Virus record (IMG/VR): IMGVR_UViG_3300025010_000081
Coordinates: 1 to 51,675 of that record
Direction: 5' to 3' (one strand)
Length of the DNA stretch: 51,675 nucleotides
DNA from: a virus
Made by a program: the position numbers and the translations under genes
Notes under the pieces: model-generated
Seen by the model: the letters and a program-made list of their open reading frames with translations, nothing else
Told to the model about the DNA's origin: nothing
The model's database searches: none
In this document: piece after piece, positions 28,301 to 36,460 of the stretch
Layout: every line of letters starts with the position of its first letter
Position numbering within the stretch: the stretch's first letter is position 1

Positions 28301-31300
28301 CAAGCAGCTACTAATACTTTATTAGCAGCTAAAGAGAATATTAGTAATAAAGTTACGGCATTTAGTTCTCCTACAGATACACAATATCCATCTGCTAAAT
28401 TAGTTAGTGATCAATTGGCAACTAAAACCAATACTGGCCATACTCATGTAGAAGCTAATATTACAAATTTAGATAAATACACTCAAGCAGAGACTAATAC
28501 TTTATTAGCCACTAAAGAGAATTTGACTAATAGAGTCTCTACATTCCAAACTACTCCAGATGATACACACTATCCAACTGAGAAATTAGTTAAAGATCAA
28601 TTAGACTTAAAGACAAATACTGGCCATACTCATGTAGAGGCTAATATTACAGATCTAGATAAATATACTCAAGCAGCTACAGATACATTATTATCAGCTA
28701 AAGAAAATACTAGCAATAAAGTTACAGCATTTCAAACTACTCCAGATAATACACACTATCCTACTGAAAAATTATTAAGTGATCAATTAGCATTAAAAGA
28801 TGATAAGACTAATAAGGTAATTCAAATTTTAGGGTATAGCGGTATTAAATATCCATCAACATTTGCATTGCTTAATTATATTAAAAATATAATATATGCA
28901 CGACGAGCAACTTTAGTTGATATAACTTCTGAAGGAACTATAACGACATATATTGCAGATAGTTGGCATTATACTCAAGTAACTTTTACTAGTCATATAC
29001 AAACTGGCAGAGCATTTATTTCACACCCGTCATCAGGAATTGGTTTACTAAAAATTCAATATTCTGACGATGGAGCTACGTGGACAAATTTTGCAACATC
29101 TGGCACAGAATATTGGTATAATATAACAAGCGCAGCTGTTGTAGTTTCACGATATTACAGATTCTGCGGTCAAGCAACGGATGGATCGCCATTGGCTGTT
29201 AGTTCTTACCGTATTGAAGAATATGATTTAACGGCAACGTCTGAAAAATTGAGTAATAAAGTATCTACATTTCAAACTACTCCAGATGATACGCATTATC
29301 CTACAGAGAAATTAGTTAAAGATCAATTAGATACTAAGTCGTCTACTGATCATACTCATGTAGAGGCTAATATTACAGATTTAGATAAATATACTCAATC
29401 GGAAACGGATACATTATTAAGCGGAAAATCCAATAGTATTCATACCCATGATCAATCATCTATTACAAATCTAGAAACAGTTTTAACCGAGAAGTTAGTT
29501 AAATCTTCCAATTTATCCGATATACCAGATGTGAATATTGCAAGAACCAATCTTGGTGTAGAAGCAGTATCTAATAAATCTACTAATCTTACCTCTCCAA
29601 ATGACATAAAATATCCATCAGTTAAGGCAGTAGTTGACTATGTTGATATTGTAATAAATGCAGAAACCTTTACACAAACACTACCAACATCAACATTAAC
29701 TATGGCTATTACAAAAGAAAATATTATTCATCAAACCAGCGGATATACATTTGCATCAGATAGGGATTATATAGCTGCATTTACCGGATTAATTTCTGGA
29801 AGAATGTATAAAGTTCGTGTAACTGATACAGAATCGTTATTAAATGCAATACGATATAATGGTTTAATAACACCAAGTGGTAGTGACTTTTATATAACAG
29901 ATCCTGGAACGACGGAGAAGATATTCTCGTTTATTGCAAAATCATCAACAACTGGAGTTGTCGTATCAGCATCGGATGAAAATACTTTAGAATTTATCAA
30001 TAGTGGAGAAATAGTAGATATCACAGCAGATGGTGTAATCTCAACCTATATTATCACTCCAGAATCCACTGATTGGCATTGTACTCAAATTGTTTTTCCA
30101 GAAATAAGAAGAATAGAATATGCAGTAATTAAAGCTCCGACGTCAGCGTCGCTTGCAAAAATTGATTACTCAGATAATGGAATTTTCTGGACACTTGATG
30201 CATTTACTTTTTCAGAAAATACAAGAGATGGTTATTATACAATTCCAATTTCTGCAAAATATTGGAGATTTAGGGGGCAAGATTCTATTCTTGGAAGTTG
30301 GCTCCCACTTCAGATATCCGACTATTCACTACATGCATTTGAGTGGCATCGTGAAAGATCTACAAATAAATTTAGATTAAGAGGAGTTAGCGGAGCCGGT
30401 GAAGATGTTGCAAATAAAGTAACAATATTCAATAGCCCCACAGACGAGCAATATCCTTCTGCTAAATTAGTTAGTGATCAATTAGATTTAAAAGAAAATA
30501 TGGGACATGGACATTTAGAAGAAGACGTTTTTGATTTAGATAAATATACACAAGCAGCGACGAATACTTTATTAGCAGCTAAAGAAAATTTAACAAATAA
30601 AGCTATTAACTTTAATACAATTAACGATACATTATATCCATCAATTAAAGCAGTTAATGATCGTCTTAATACAAATTTTCAAGGCGCTATAGTAAATGAT
30701 ATACAACTTGATGCTGTTGTAACAACAAGCGACAATGGCACTTGGTATTTTACGGAATTAGCATTTGCTACTACGAGAAAATTTCTTGCAGGTACTGCAA
30801 CTATTGTTAACGGCTCCGATGCGTGTGCTGTAATGGTAAGTTATTCAACAGATGGAGTTAGTTATACACTACTAGCTGGACCTACTGAAACAATAGACTT
30901 TTCTCAAACTATAATAGCTCGTTATTGGAGATATTCAGGGCGTAATTATTCAACTAGTACCTCCAATCCAGTAACTACGTATACGCTATCTGCCTATGAT
31001 TGGGAAAAGGATATTACAGCTAATGAATTTAAACTAAGAGGCGCTATCGGAATATTAGGAGATAAAGAAAGTAAATCTAATAAAGTTACGGTATTTAGTT
31101 CTCCTACTAATACACAATATCCATCTGCTAAATTAGTCAACGATACAATAACTGCACTAAACTTAGCTTCCAACACTTGGACCCCTACGATTACTGGAAC
31201 TGGAACTGTAATATCTGCAATGTATAGTCGAGTTCTTAATGTTGTCAATTTTTCATTAAGAATTCATAATACTCTGGACACTATTAAATTCACTTTACCA

Positions 31301-31471
31301 GTTGGAAGTAATTTTACAAATGTGTATGATCTTATTGGGACTGTGACCTGCTTTGGCACTACAGGAAGTTCTACGATTGTCGAAGCTGATATTGCATTAG
31401 ATCGAGGTAGTGTATATACTGTAAACACATCAACAAATGCATTAATAGTTGGTCAATACATGGTTAAATAG
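25361..31471 (+). CDS. Giant modular tail fibre, 2036 aa
   Basis: The N-terminus carries an Mtd-type motif (LLVGDGVTIGG). The body has 13 repeats built on HTHVEANITDLDKYTQAATN and YPTAKLVKDQLDTK, like shaft repeats of large phage fibres. The LDYRGGF...GFPTT module occurs twice (about residues 367-450 and 785-870). Three discoidin-like (F5/8-type) inserts, each ending with a strand like YWRFRGQ or YYRFCGQ, lie at about residues 1181-1290, 1547-1665 and 1777-1885. The last ~100 residues are a beta-sandwich probably involved in trimerisation. GGGGTGATG precedes the start. Host recognition is inferred. Confidence 0.85.
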   Translation: MKFRRGKNIDINKVIPDKETIIYNEETGRLLVGDGVTIGGVSITSDVADDVYNKDEVNTLISNKANTVHTHTESQISNLDKYTKSEVTAYLETKEILTNKVAEFQTIPDNTHYPTEKLVKDQLDTKSPTAHTHVEADITDLDKYTQDEVDTLLLEKSDTTHNHPQSDIANLDTALAAKENNSNKVAEFQAIPDYIHYPSERLVKDQLDTKENLTNKVTAFSSPTDTQYPTAKLVKDQLDTKSVTGHTHVEANITDLDKYTQAETNTLLDTKENLTNKVTEFQTTTDNTHYPTEKLVKDQLDTKSNTGHIHTETDITNLTSDLALKAPLDSPALTGTPTAPTAAVGTNSTQIATTAFTKALVDASVSGLLDYRGGFVPETTSGATGFPTTEGSGTSGAIMKGDAFIASANGFITTEVINSGDMIIASIDSPGQILANWNIIQRNITYTPEDQANKATVFTTVNDTLYPTVKAVKDQLDTKSVTGHTHVEANITDLDKYTQAATNTLLATKENLTNKVTSFSSPTDTQYPSAKLVKDQLDTKSVTSHTHVEANITDLDKYTQAATNTLLATKENLTNKVTAFSSPTDTQYPTAKLVSDQLATKSATGHTHVEANITNLDKYTQAATDTLLSAKENTINKVTIFSSPTDTQYPTAKLVKDQLDTKSVTGHTHVEANITDLDKYTQAATNTLLAAKENLSNRVSTFQTTPDNTHYPTEKLVKDQLDTKSATGHTHSESDVTNLISDLSLKAPLASPSLTGIPTAPTATIGTNTTQLATTAFVKATIDTNIAGLLDYRGGFTPAASSGAAGFPTTGGSGTAGAILKGDAFIASANGFVATESIQSGDMIISTIDSPGQTITNWDMIQRNITYTPENNSNKVTAFSSPTDIQYPSAKLVKDQLDTKTNTGHTHVEANITDLDKYTQAATNTLLATKENLINKVTIFSSPTDTQYPTAKLVSDQLNTKSSTGHTHVEANITDLDKYTQAATNTLLAAKENISNKVTAFSSPTDTQYPSAKLVSDQLATKTNTGHTHVEANITNLDKYTQAETNTLLATKENLTNRVSTFQTTPDDTHYPTEKLVKDQLDLKTNTGHTHVEANITDLDKYTQAATDTLLSAKENTSNKVTAFQTTPDNTHYPTEKLLSDQLALKDDKTNKVIQILGYSGIKYPSTFALLNYIKNIIYARRATLVDITSEGTITTYIADSWHYTQVTFTSHIQTGRAFISHPSSGIGLLKIQYSDDGATWTNFATSGTEYWYNITSAAVVVSRYYRFCGQATDGSPLAVSSYRIEEYDLTATSEKLSNKVSTFQTTPDDTHYPTEKLVKDQLDTKSSTDHTHVEANITDLDKYTQSETDTLLSGKSNSIHTHDQSSITNLETVLTEKLVKSSNLSDIPDVNIARTNLGVEAVSNKSTNLTSPNDIKYPSVKAVVDYVDIVINAETFTQTLPTSTLTMAITKENIIHQTSGYTFASDRDYIAAFTGLISGRMYKVRVTDTESLLNAIRYNGLITPSGSDFYITDPGTTEKIFSFIAKSSTTGVVVSASDENTLEFINSGEIVDITADGVISTYIITPESTDWHCTQIVFPEIRRIEYAVIKAPTSASLAKIDYSDNGIFWTLDAFTFSENTRDGYYTIPISAKYWRFRGQDSILGSWLPLQISDYSLHAFEWHRERSTNKFRLRGVSGAGEDVANKVTIFNSPTDEQYPSAKLVSDQLDLKENMGHGHLEEDVFDLDKYTQAATNTLLAAKENLTNKAINFNTINDTLYPSIKAVNDRLNTNFQGAIVNDIQLDAVVTTSDNGTWYFTELAFATTRKFLAGTATIVNGSDACAVMVSYSTDGVSYTLLAGPTETIDFSQTIIARYWRYSGRNYSTSTSNPVTTYTLSAYDWEKDITANEFKLRGAIGILGDKESKSNKVTVFSSPTNTQYPSAKLVNDTITALNLASNTWTPTITGTGTVISAMYSRVLNVVNFSLRIHNTLDTIKFTLPVGSNFTNVYDLIGTVTCFGTTGSSTIVEADIALDRGSVYTVNTSTNALIVGQYMVK

Positions 31472-31558
31472 TATAAATAAAAAAATTGTAATATTACATT
31501 ATAGAGATTTTGAATTTAAAATTCATGGATCTGAAATATAATTAGGAGATGATATGTT

Positions 31559-31747
31559 ATGCCAATTATTAAACCAAAATTGCACGAACCTAAACCAGAG
31601 TTTATTTCAAGATGTATGTCTGATGATGAGTTAGTTAAAGAATTTCCAGATAATAAACAACGAGTAGCCGTTTGTTATAGTTTTTGGAATAGAAAGAATG
31701 AAAATCGTAACGAGAGTGATGGCTGGGAGAAATTTAGATTATATTAA
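31559..31747 (+). CDS. Conserved small phage protein (RCM-EFPD-QR-AVCY motif), 62 aa
   Basis: The product shows the order EFISRCM, KEFPDNKQR, VAVCYSFW, which recurs in short phage proteins and at the termini of some phage prohead-protease fusions. Two Cys and Arg/Asp pairs suggest a small metal-binding or assembly motif, but function is unknown. TTAGGAGATG precedes the ATG. It follows the giant fibre by 87 bases. Confidence 0.7.
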   Translation: MPIIKPKLHEPKPEFISRCMSDDELVKEFPDNKQRVAVCYSFWNRKNENRNESDGWEKFRLY

Positions 31748-31772
31748 TAAAACTAACTAGGAGGAAAATATA

Positions 31773-31910
31773 ATGATCAGATATGTATGTAAAGATTGTC
31801 AAACTAACTACTATACATCAATAGACAGCAATAATCTTAAATGTGAAAGCAATAATCTTAAATGTGAAAAATGCGATTCTGACTTAATTAATGAAGGTCC
31901 AGCAAACTAG
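31773..31910 (+). CDS. Mini zinc-ribbon protein, 45 aa
   Basis: An AGGAGG site lies nine bases before ATG. The protein starts MIRYVCKDCQTNYY, which is the first half of a zinc ribbon (C-x2-C), and has KCEKCD as the second half. An in-frame 21-bp duplication repeats SNNLKCE, inserting an extra Cys between the two knuckles. Without it the fold would be a normal ~38-residue ribbon. A terminator follows immediately. Confidence 0.75.
   Translation: MIRYVCKDCQTNYYTSIDSNNLKCESNNLKCEKCDSDLINEGPAN
31827..31868 (+). repeat. Exact 2 x 21 bp tandem duplication, in frame
   Basis: Two identical 21-bp copies repeat seven residues inside the zinc-ribbon gene, adding a cysteine. Confidence 0.95.
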
Positions 31911-31914
31911 ATTA

Positions 31915-31955
31915 ATTAACCTAATGAGATATTTTTCTCATTAGGTTAATTTTTA
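31915..31955 (+). terminator. Terminator after the zinc-ribbon gene
   Basis: A 15-bp perfect stem (ATTAACCTAATGAGA with its complement) is followed by TTTTTA. Confidence 0.85.
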
Positions 31956-32007
31956 TATACATATAACTTATATATAAGAAAAATATAAGAAAGGATTTGA
32001 CTTTAAT

Positions 32008-32082
32008 GTGTATGACGTTTGCTTAGTTATTTCTATGTACGTAATAATAGGAATGATGCTATATGTTACAGATAGACCATAA
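32008..32082 (+). CDS. Possible tiny membrane peptide, 24 aa, GTG start
   Basis: In this frame GTG at 32008 starts a product with a hydrophobic core (CLVISMYVIIGMMLYV). An AGAAAGGA site lies 12 bases upstream. An overlapping ATG in another frame stops after six codons. Small phage membrane peptides of this form exist, but the evidence is limited to the hydrophobic segment and the ribosome site. Confidence 0.35.
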   Translation: MYDVCLVISMYVIIGMMLYVTDRP

Positions 32083-32158
32083 AAGATAAAATTGATATAT
32101 TTAATAATACGCACCTTTTACTGAAATAATTTTAAAAAATAAGGAGTTGGAATTATTA

Positions 32159-32524
32159 ATGATGAATACAGTCGAACTTTGGATACTATTAACTATTTGT
32201 ATCGGACTACTAATCACGCTGGCCAGATTTGGATATTCAAAATTATATAAAACAGATATTACTAGTGCTGCTCCAGATACTATATTAGAAGTTAGAAATA
32301 AAATTATAGCTGGAATAACAAATGCTGTTCTATTATCTGATATTAAAAAGGAAAAAGGAAATATCGCAGTTAAATCTGAAATTTCAAATCAAATAAGAAC
32401 TATCATCAATGAAACTGAATTGTTAACAGATTCTGAAAAAATAATAATAAGTAATTTGAATATTGTCTATTTTGTTGATATTGTTGAGAAAGAGTTATTA
32501 CGATTAGGAATATTAAAAGAATAA
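32159..32524 (+). CDS. Holin-LLH-like protein with N-terminal membrane helix, ~122 aa
   Basis: The start is uncertain (ATG at 32159 or 32162); AAGGAG abuts an in-frame TTG at 32147, which is too close to be used. One hydrophobic helix (ELWILLTICIGLLITLARFG) is followed by a soluble helical tail, the layout of the LLH-type phage holins. It could be the second holin or an antiholin to the one at 13202. It stands between two terminators, so it is its own unit. Confidence 0.6.
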   Translation: MMNTVELWILLTICIGLLITLARFGYSKLYKTDITSAAPDTILEVRNKIIAGITNAVLLSDIKKEKGNIAVKSEISNQIRTIINETELLTDSEKIIISNLNIVYFVDIVEKELLRLGILKE

Positions 32525-32529
32525 ATTAA

Positions 32530-32566
32530 ATATAGCATAGGATTACTTTCCTATGCTATATTTTTT
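32530..32566 (+). terminator. Terminator after the 122-aa membrane protein
   Basis: A stem built on ATATAGCATAGGA and its near-complement is followed by TTTTTT. Confidence 0.85.
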
Positions 32567-32615
32567 AGTTACATATTATATATGTGAATAATATAAAAAG
32601 AAGGAGAGTTAATAT

Positions 32616-33167
32616 ATGGAATATTCAAACTATGGAAGTATGCTGCATACCGAATTTGGAAAATTTAAGTTGCATGTACTTAACATGTGTCCATTCTTAG
32701 TTAAATCTCATCCAGAATATTCAGAAGAATTAAAGAACTTGCTTGAGTCGCAGATTATAGAATACAGAATAGAAAATACCATTAATGATATTAGTGGATG
32801 TGTGGAAATTAAGAGTTATATCATATTTAATGACAATATTAAAGAATTAATAATTAGAGCATCTAAAGATATACATGATGTTATTATGGCTGATAATTTC
32901 ATATTACAATGTGTAGAATCTGGATTTAATATTAATAATTATTCTTTTAATATTCTTGTATATGAATATAAGCAATATGCTAAATCAATATCGATCAAAT
33001 CGGCTCATTGCTTAACAAATGCGATACCGATATTAACATTAATAAATCCTGGAACCGACCTATTTGATAATAAAATAATTACAGTAGAATTTAATGCCGC
33101 AGTTTATACTACGCCTAGAATTAATAATCTTGCTAGAAACCTAGCTAAAAAAGTTAATATAAAATAG
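32616..33167 (+). CDS. Hypothetical protein, tandem paralogue A, 183 aa
   Basis: AAGAAGGAGAG precedes ATG. The product shares with the next gene the order NMCPFLVK, P-E-x-x-x-x-L-K-x-L-L-E, an NYSFNILVYEYK segment, SIKSAHCL and EFNAAVYT, so they are tandem paralogues of about 30-35% identity by eye. No family is recognised and no membrane segment is present. They may form a heteromer. Confidence 0.75.
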   Translation: MEYSNYGSMLHTEFGKFKLHVLNMCPFLVKSHPEYSEELKNLLESQIIEYRIENTINDISGCVEIKSYIIFNDNIKELIIRASKDIHDVIMADNFILQCVESGFNINNYSFNILVYEYKQYAKSISIKSAHCLTNAIPILTLINPGTDLFDNKIITVEFNAAVYTTPRINNLARNLAKKVNIK

Positions 33168-33184
33168 AGAGAGGTGTGATAACT

Positions 33185-33757
33185 ATGGAAATATACGATA
33201 TTGGCTATGGCTTACATGTTATTAGAATGTGTCCATTGCTAGTTAAATTTTACCCAGAAGATGCGCAGATATTGAAGGGATTACTAGAAAGAACAATTAT
33301 GTCATATGCGTTAGAAAATGATATATTAGTCAATAGTGGTAATGATAATACAGAAGTTACTATTGTATTCAATATAGAGAATATAGCAATATTATTAAAA
33401 ACATTTAAAACTATCTATGATAATATAATAAGCGACTATCTTAATAGATCTGGAGAAATAGAAGGTGGATACAATATTATTAATCATTCATTCGATATTC
33501 TTTTATATAAATATAAGAGAAATGATGGAATTTTCATTAAATCGGCTCATTATTTAAGATTTGCTATGTCGAATTCAATAATTTGTAATTATAATGTGGG
33601 ATTAAATAAAAAATTAAATACTAGTAAATATTCAGCAACATTTAATGCCGTAGTTTATGCTGGGAAAGAAGTTAATAAATTAGCTGAATGTATGCATATA
33701 TCTCCATATTTATATAGGGACAAAATTAATAGCGTTTTGGGTTTATATAAAGAATAG
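33185..33757 (+). CDS. Hypothetical protein, tandem paralogue B, 190 aa
   Basis: The ATG at 33185 has GAGAGGTG in good position and is preferred to an in-frame GTG at 33176. The order of conserved segments (RMCPLLVK, NHSFDILLYKYK, FIKSAHYL, TFNAVVYA) matches the gene before it, but it lacks the first ~15 residues and has an extra C-terminal helix. Seventeen bases separate the two genes. A long terminator overlaps the stop region. Function unknown. Confidence 0.75.
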   Translation: MEIYDIGYGLHVIRMCPLLVKFYPEDAQILKGLLERTIMSYALENDILVNSGNDNTEVTIVFNIENIAILLKTFKTIYDNIISDYLNRSGEIEGGYNIINHSFDILLYKYKRNDGIFIKSAHYLRFAMSNSIICNYNVGLNKKLNTSKYSATFNAVVYAGKEVNKLAECMHISPYLYRDKINSVLGLYKE

Positions 33758-33789
33758 AAAGTATAATATACTTTCTATTCTTTTTTTTT
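33751..33789. terminator. Bidirectional terminator between convergent genes
   Basis: A 14-bp stem (GAATAGAAAGTATA with its complement) is followed on the plus strand by nine T. It lies between the converging ends of the paralogue pair and the minus-strand structural gene. Confidence 0.8.
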
Positions 33790-35044
33790 AATAATCTGTT
33801 CCGATAGTATTAACTGGTTGTATAAACTTTTTAATCTTAGCTATATAATTCATATCAAAATAAATAGCAAATGTATAGAAATCTTCTAATGATGGAGGGT
33901 GAAATGTCGCTTTAAGTGTTGAAGAACTAAATGATATTATAGTTGTATCTGTATTATTCAGTTCAACATTTATCCTATATACATATAATGCGGTAAATGG
34001 ATCAGTTAAATTATTATCTTTAATATATTTTAAAACATCTTTTGTATCATCACCCATAAATCTATTGAAATCAATTTCTTCCGATGGCTGATCAAATTCG
34101 ATTGTTATTTTAGTATATAATGTCATATTATTTCTAATTTTAGAAATTGTTGGATTCATATCATTTAAGCTGGCTCTTGTCATATATTCAGAAGTTAGTT
34201 CTCCAGTGGTAATTACATCATAAGATAATAGTAAAAAATTGTTCATAATATTTGTCTCAACTTCTATAGAAAATCCAACTTGTGAATATTTTTCTATCCT
34301 ACCAATTCGGACACTATCCTCATTAGGATATGATGGAAGTTTAAGTTGTAGCTTAGACATTAGTAAAATAAAAAACTCAGTTTTATTAGTAGCCGGTCTA
34401 TGTAAACGCAATATTGTATATGGAGATTCTCTATTTAATCTCTGAATAAAATCGTTAGATGTTATAGCCATCCCCCATGCATCTGCTATATATTGTATAT
34501 ATGAATTAGGAATTAATGTTTCGGTATATCTATCAATAGGAAACAGATGTCTGAATCTAAAATTAGATTTTAGATAATTCATTAATGATAGACGCTGCAT
34601 TTGAGTATTTACAAGTATATTTATATCGAATTGAAATTTATACCTATTTAACGTATATCCAAGCATGAATTTATTTGTGGTATTATCTGCATTTTTAATA
34701 AAGAACTCATGATTCATCATATATAAACTAGGCATATCTGTATGATCCGTAGGATTAAATCTATCCCAATTAAGTTGTGGTAAAGCATCGGATTCCTCGG
34801 ATAGTAATAATTTAGGATCTATTATCATATAGGGCTTTTCAGCAACAATTAAATTTTTCTTAAAATCCTTAATATCTCTAAATGCAACTTCTGTAGTAGC
34901 ACGAACCTGTTTAAAGTACTCATTTGGCATCATTTTAGTAATATAATCTTCAATAAGTGCTGTTATATTTCCAAGAACATGACTGAATGAACTTGTTTCT
35001 TTATATAATTTAGCAGATGATAATTCAGTCTCTATGATAGGCAT
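33788..35044 (-). CDS. Large virion-type protein, 418 aa
   Basis: The ATG at 35044 is used here; an in-frame TTG six bases upstream is also possible. The product has no membrane segment and is mixed alpha/beta, with several RF/RHLFPIDRYTET and FQFDIN stretches of the sort seen in jumbo-phage structural proteins, but no family is recognised. It is alone in its unit, with an AACA-N6-TA promoter upstream in the same orientation and a terminator downstream. Late expression and a virion role are inferred from that promoter type. Confidence 0.7.
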   Translation of the reverse strand: MPIIETELSSAKLYKETSSFSHVLGNITALIEDYITKMMPNEYFKQVRATTEVAFRDIKDFKKNLIVAEKPYMIIDPKLLLSEESDALPQLNWDRFNPTDHTDMPSLYMMNHEFFIKNADNTTNKFMLGYTLNRYKFQFDINILVNTQMQRLSLMNYLKSNFRFRHLFPIDRYTETLIPNSYIQYIADAWGMAITSNDFIQRLNRESPYTILRLHRPATNKTEFFILLMSKLQLKLPSYPNEDSVRIGRIEKYSQVGFSIEVETNIMNNFLLLSYDVITTGELTSEYMTRASLNDMNPTISKIRNNMTLYTKITIEFDQPSEEIDFNRFMGDDTKDVLKYIKDNNLTDPFTALYVYRINVELNNTDTTIISFSSSTLKATFHPPSLEDFYTFAIYFDMNYIAKIKKFIQPVNTIGTDY

Positions 35045-35079
35045 TTTCAATACACCATCTTTCTTTTAACATCGTATTT

Positions 35080-35098
35080 AATATTAATTAGCTGTTTT
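35080..35098 (-). promoter_or_regulatory. Putative late promoter (minus strand), AACA-N6-TA type
   Basis: On the minus strand AACA, six bases (GCTAAT), TA, then ATATTAA lies about 40 bases before the 418-aa gene. It is back to back with a plus-strand site of the same type at 35104. Confidence 0.45.
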
Positions 35099-35103
35099 TA
35101 TGA

Positions 35104-35121
35104 GAACAAAAAAATAATAAG
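35104..35121 (+). promoter_or_regulatory. Putative late promoter (plus strand), AACA-N6-TA type
   Basis: AACA, six A, then TAATAAG, about 40 bases upstream of the TraB/ChaN-like gene. It forms a divergent pair with the minus-strand site at 35080. Confidence 0.4.
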
Positions 35122-35154
35122 CAATAGATTATATGAAAGCCTGGTGATTAATTT

Positions 35155-35688
35155 GTGTTTTCAGATATATTAGAAGCCAATGACTTAAAAAATAAGATAC
35201 ATAATTATCGCATTATCATATTCGGAGAAAATCATGGAAATGATAAAGAGCGACTATACTATTATGATATAATAAAACAATTTAAACCAGAATATCTATT
35301 ACATGAGTTGTTATATGAGGATATATCATTGACTAGTAGTGTAATACAAGATAGACTAAATAAATGCGATAAAGAAAATCTATGCGACTCTAGGTACAAT
35401 AAAGATATCTATGAATTTGGACTAAAGTCAAATATTAAGCTAGTGGGAATTGATATTAATGATATTCCTAATGCTAAACAATTATCTACAAGAGATAAAT
35501 TTAAAATTAGAGAAGCTCATATGATAAAAATAATTGATAGATATTCAGGTAGCAAAATATGTGTAGTCGTTGGAGATACTCATTTGAGAAAGATAGAAAC
35601 TAAAGAACTTGGAAGTGTATCTCCAATATATGAAAAGTATAAAGATAAAGCATTAATTATAAGAAGCAAACATAGAGAAATTAAATAA
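35155..35688 (+). CDS. TraB/ChaN/EreA-like protein, 177 aa
   Basis: The order IIIFGENHGND (G-E-x-H), LLHELLYED, KLVGIDIND, REAHMIK and VVVGDTHLRK follows the conserved layout of the EreA/ChaN/TraB superfamily, which has two conserved histidines and acidic residues; some members bind metal or haem or act as hydrolases. Start is GTG with no clear ribosome site, so the start is less certain. It is the first gene after a late-type promoter and precedes a small unknown gene. Substrate is unknown. Confidence 0.65.
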   Translation: MFSDILEANDLKNKIHNYRIIIFGENHGNDKERLYYYDIIKQFKPEYLLHELLYEDISLTSSVIQDRLNKCDKENLCDSRYNKDIYEFGLKSNIKLVGIDINDIPNAKQLSTRDKFKIREAHMIKIIDRYSGSKICVVVGDTHLRKIETKELGSVSPIYEKYKDKALIIRSKHREIK

Positions 35689-35702
35689 AGGAGGAAAACT
35701 AA

Positions 35703-36026
35703 ATGGCATTATCGCGTGGTCAATTATTGTATTTAATCGAACATAATGGAGCGGATGATTGGAAGAATATCAGTTTCATTAGTGCTACGACGCATTATCC
35801 AATCTATTTTTCAGAGTATAATATAGTTGGACAGAAAGGAATCGACTTTGTCGATATAGATCTAGGTAGTGGAGAATTTTTATGTGGGTTCTTAATCTAC
35901 GGACTTTTACCTGTTGGTGCCAGAACAAGTGACAATGAACGCGTTGAGCATTATGTTGACGTATCGGAGATCATTAGAATTGGGTTCAAAAGAGATACAG
36001 CACCTAGTTATGTTCCAACAGAATAA
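35703..36026 (+). CDS. Hypothetical protein, 107 aa
   Basis: A good AAAGGAGG site lies before ATG. The product is beta-rich with no recognisable motif. It begins 14 bases after the TraB-like gene, so both are probably co-transcribed. A terminator follows. No function can be inferred. Confidence 0.7.
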   Translation: MALSRGQLLYLIEHNGADDWKNISFISATTHYPIYFSEYNIVGQKGIDFVDIDLGSGEFLCGFLIYGLLPVGARTSDNERVEHYVDVSEIIRIGFKRDTAPSYVPTE

Positions 36027-36032
36027 AAAAAT

Positions 36033-36065
36033 AGAAGAGGTGATTTGTGCTCACCTCTTCTTTAT
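36033..36065 (+). terminator. Terminator after the 107-aa gene
   Basis: An 11-bp stem (AGAAGAGGTGA with its complement) is followed by TTTATC. Confidence 0.8.
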
Positions 36066-36115
36066 CTTAAAAATATGGATAAGAAATTTTAGTTCGGTAT
36101 TTTTAAGTTTTATAT

Positions 36116-36430
36116 TTACTCATCTTGTATATATCGTATATACTCAGGAGGTATTACAATCTTTGAAATTTTCTCATATTCAACAATGCTATCAAAGATA
36201 GGGAAATCGTCTGGTATAGTTATTTCAAGAGACATTAATATTGTATTTTCAAGAAACAAATCTCCGAACCACTGATCTAATGCATTGTTCATATCATCAA
36301 TAGAAGGAAATAAAAATATACCAAACTCATCTTCGGCCCATTTTGATCGCGGGCCAATTTGTGGAATTAACCCATTCTTCATAATAGAATTTAACTTTTT
36401 TTTCAATGTTATATGATAAAATTTTTTCAC
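36116..36430 (-). CDS. Small ADP-ribosyltransferase-like protein, 104 aa
   Basis: The N-terminus KFYHITLKKKLNSIMKNGLIP matches the NAD-binding entry of the DarT/KptA-type ADP-ribosyltransferase superfamily (Y-H-I-T, then L-x-x-I-x-x-x-G-L-x-P), followed by FGIFLFPSIDD. The C-terminal part has IVEYEKISKIVIPPEYI, where such folds often place a glutamate. The length (about 100 residues) suits a minimal ART-like protein. An AT-rich promoter motif lies 31 bases upstream. Modification of host proteins or nucleic acids would be expected if active, but activity is inferred. Confidence 0.55.
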   Translation of the reverse strand: MKKFYHITLKKKLNSIMKNGLIPQIGPRSKWAEDEFGIFLFPSIDDMNNALDQWFGDLFLENTILMSLEITIPDDFPIFDSIVEYEKISKIVIPPEYIRYIQDE

Positions 36431-36460
36431 TATACTACCATCTCCTATCTTTTCATATCA

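Noticed and set aside
18290-31471. Mtd-type N-termini raised the possibility of a diversity-generating retroelement
   Set aside because: No reverse transcriptase gene or adenine-biased template/variable repeat pair is seen in the window.
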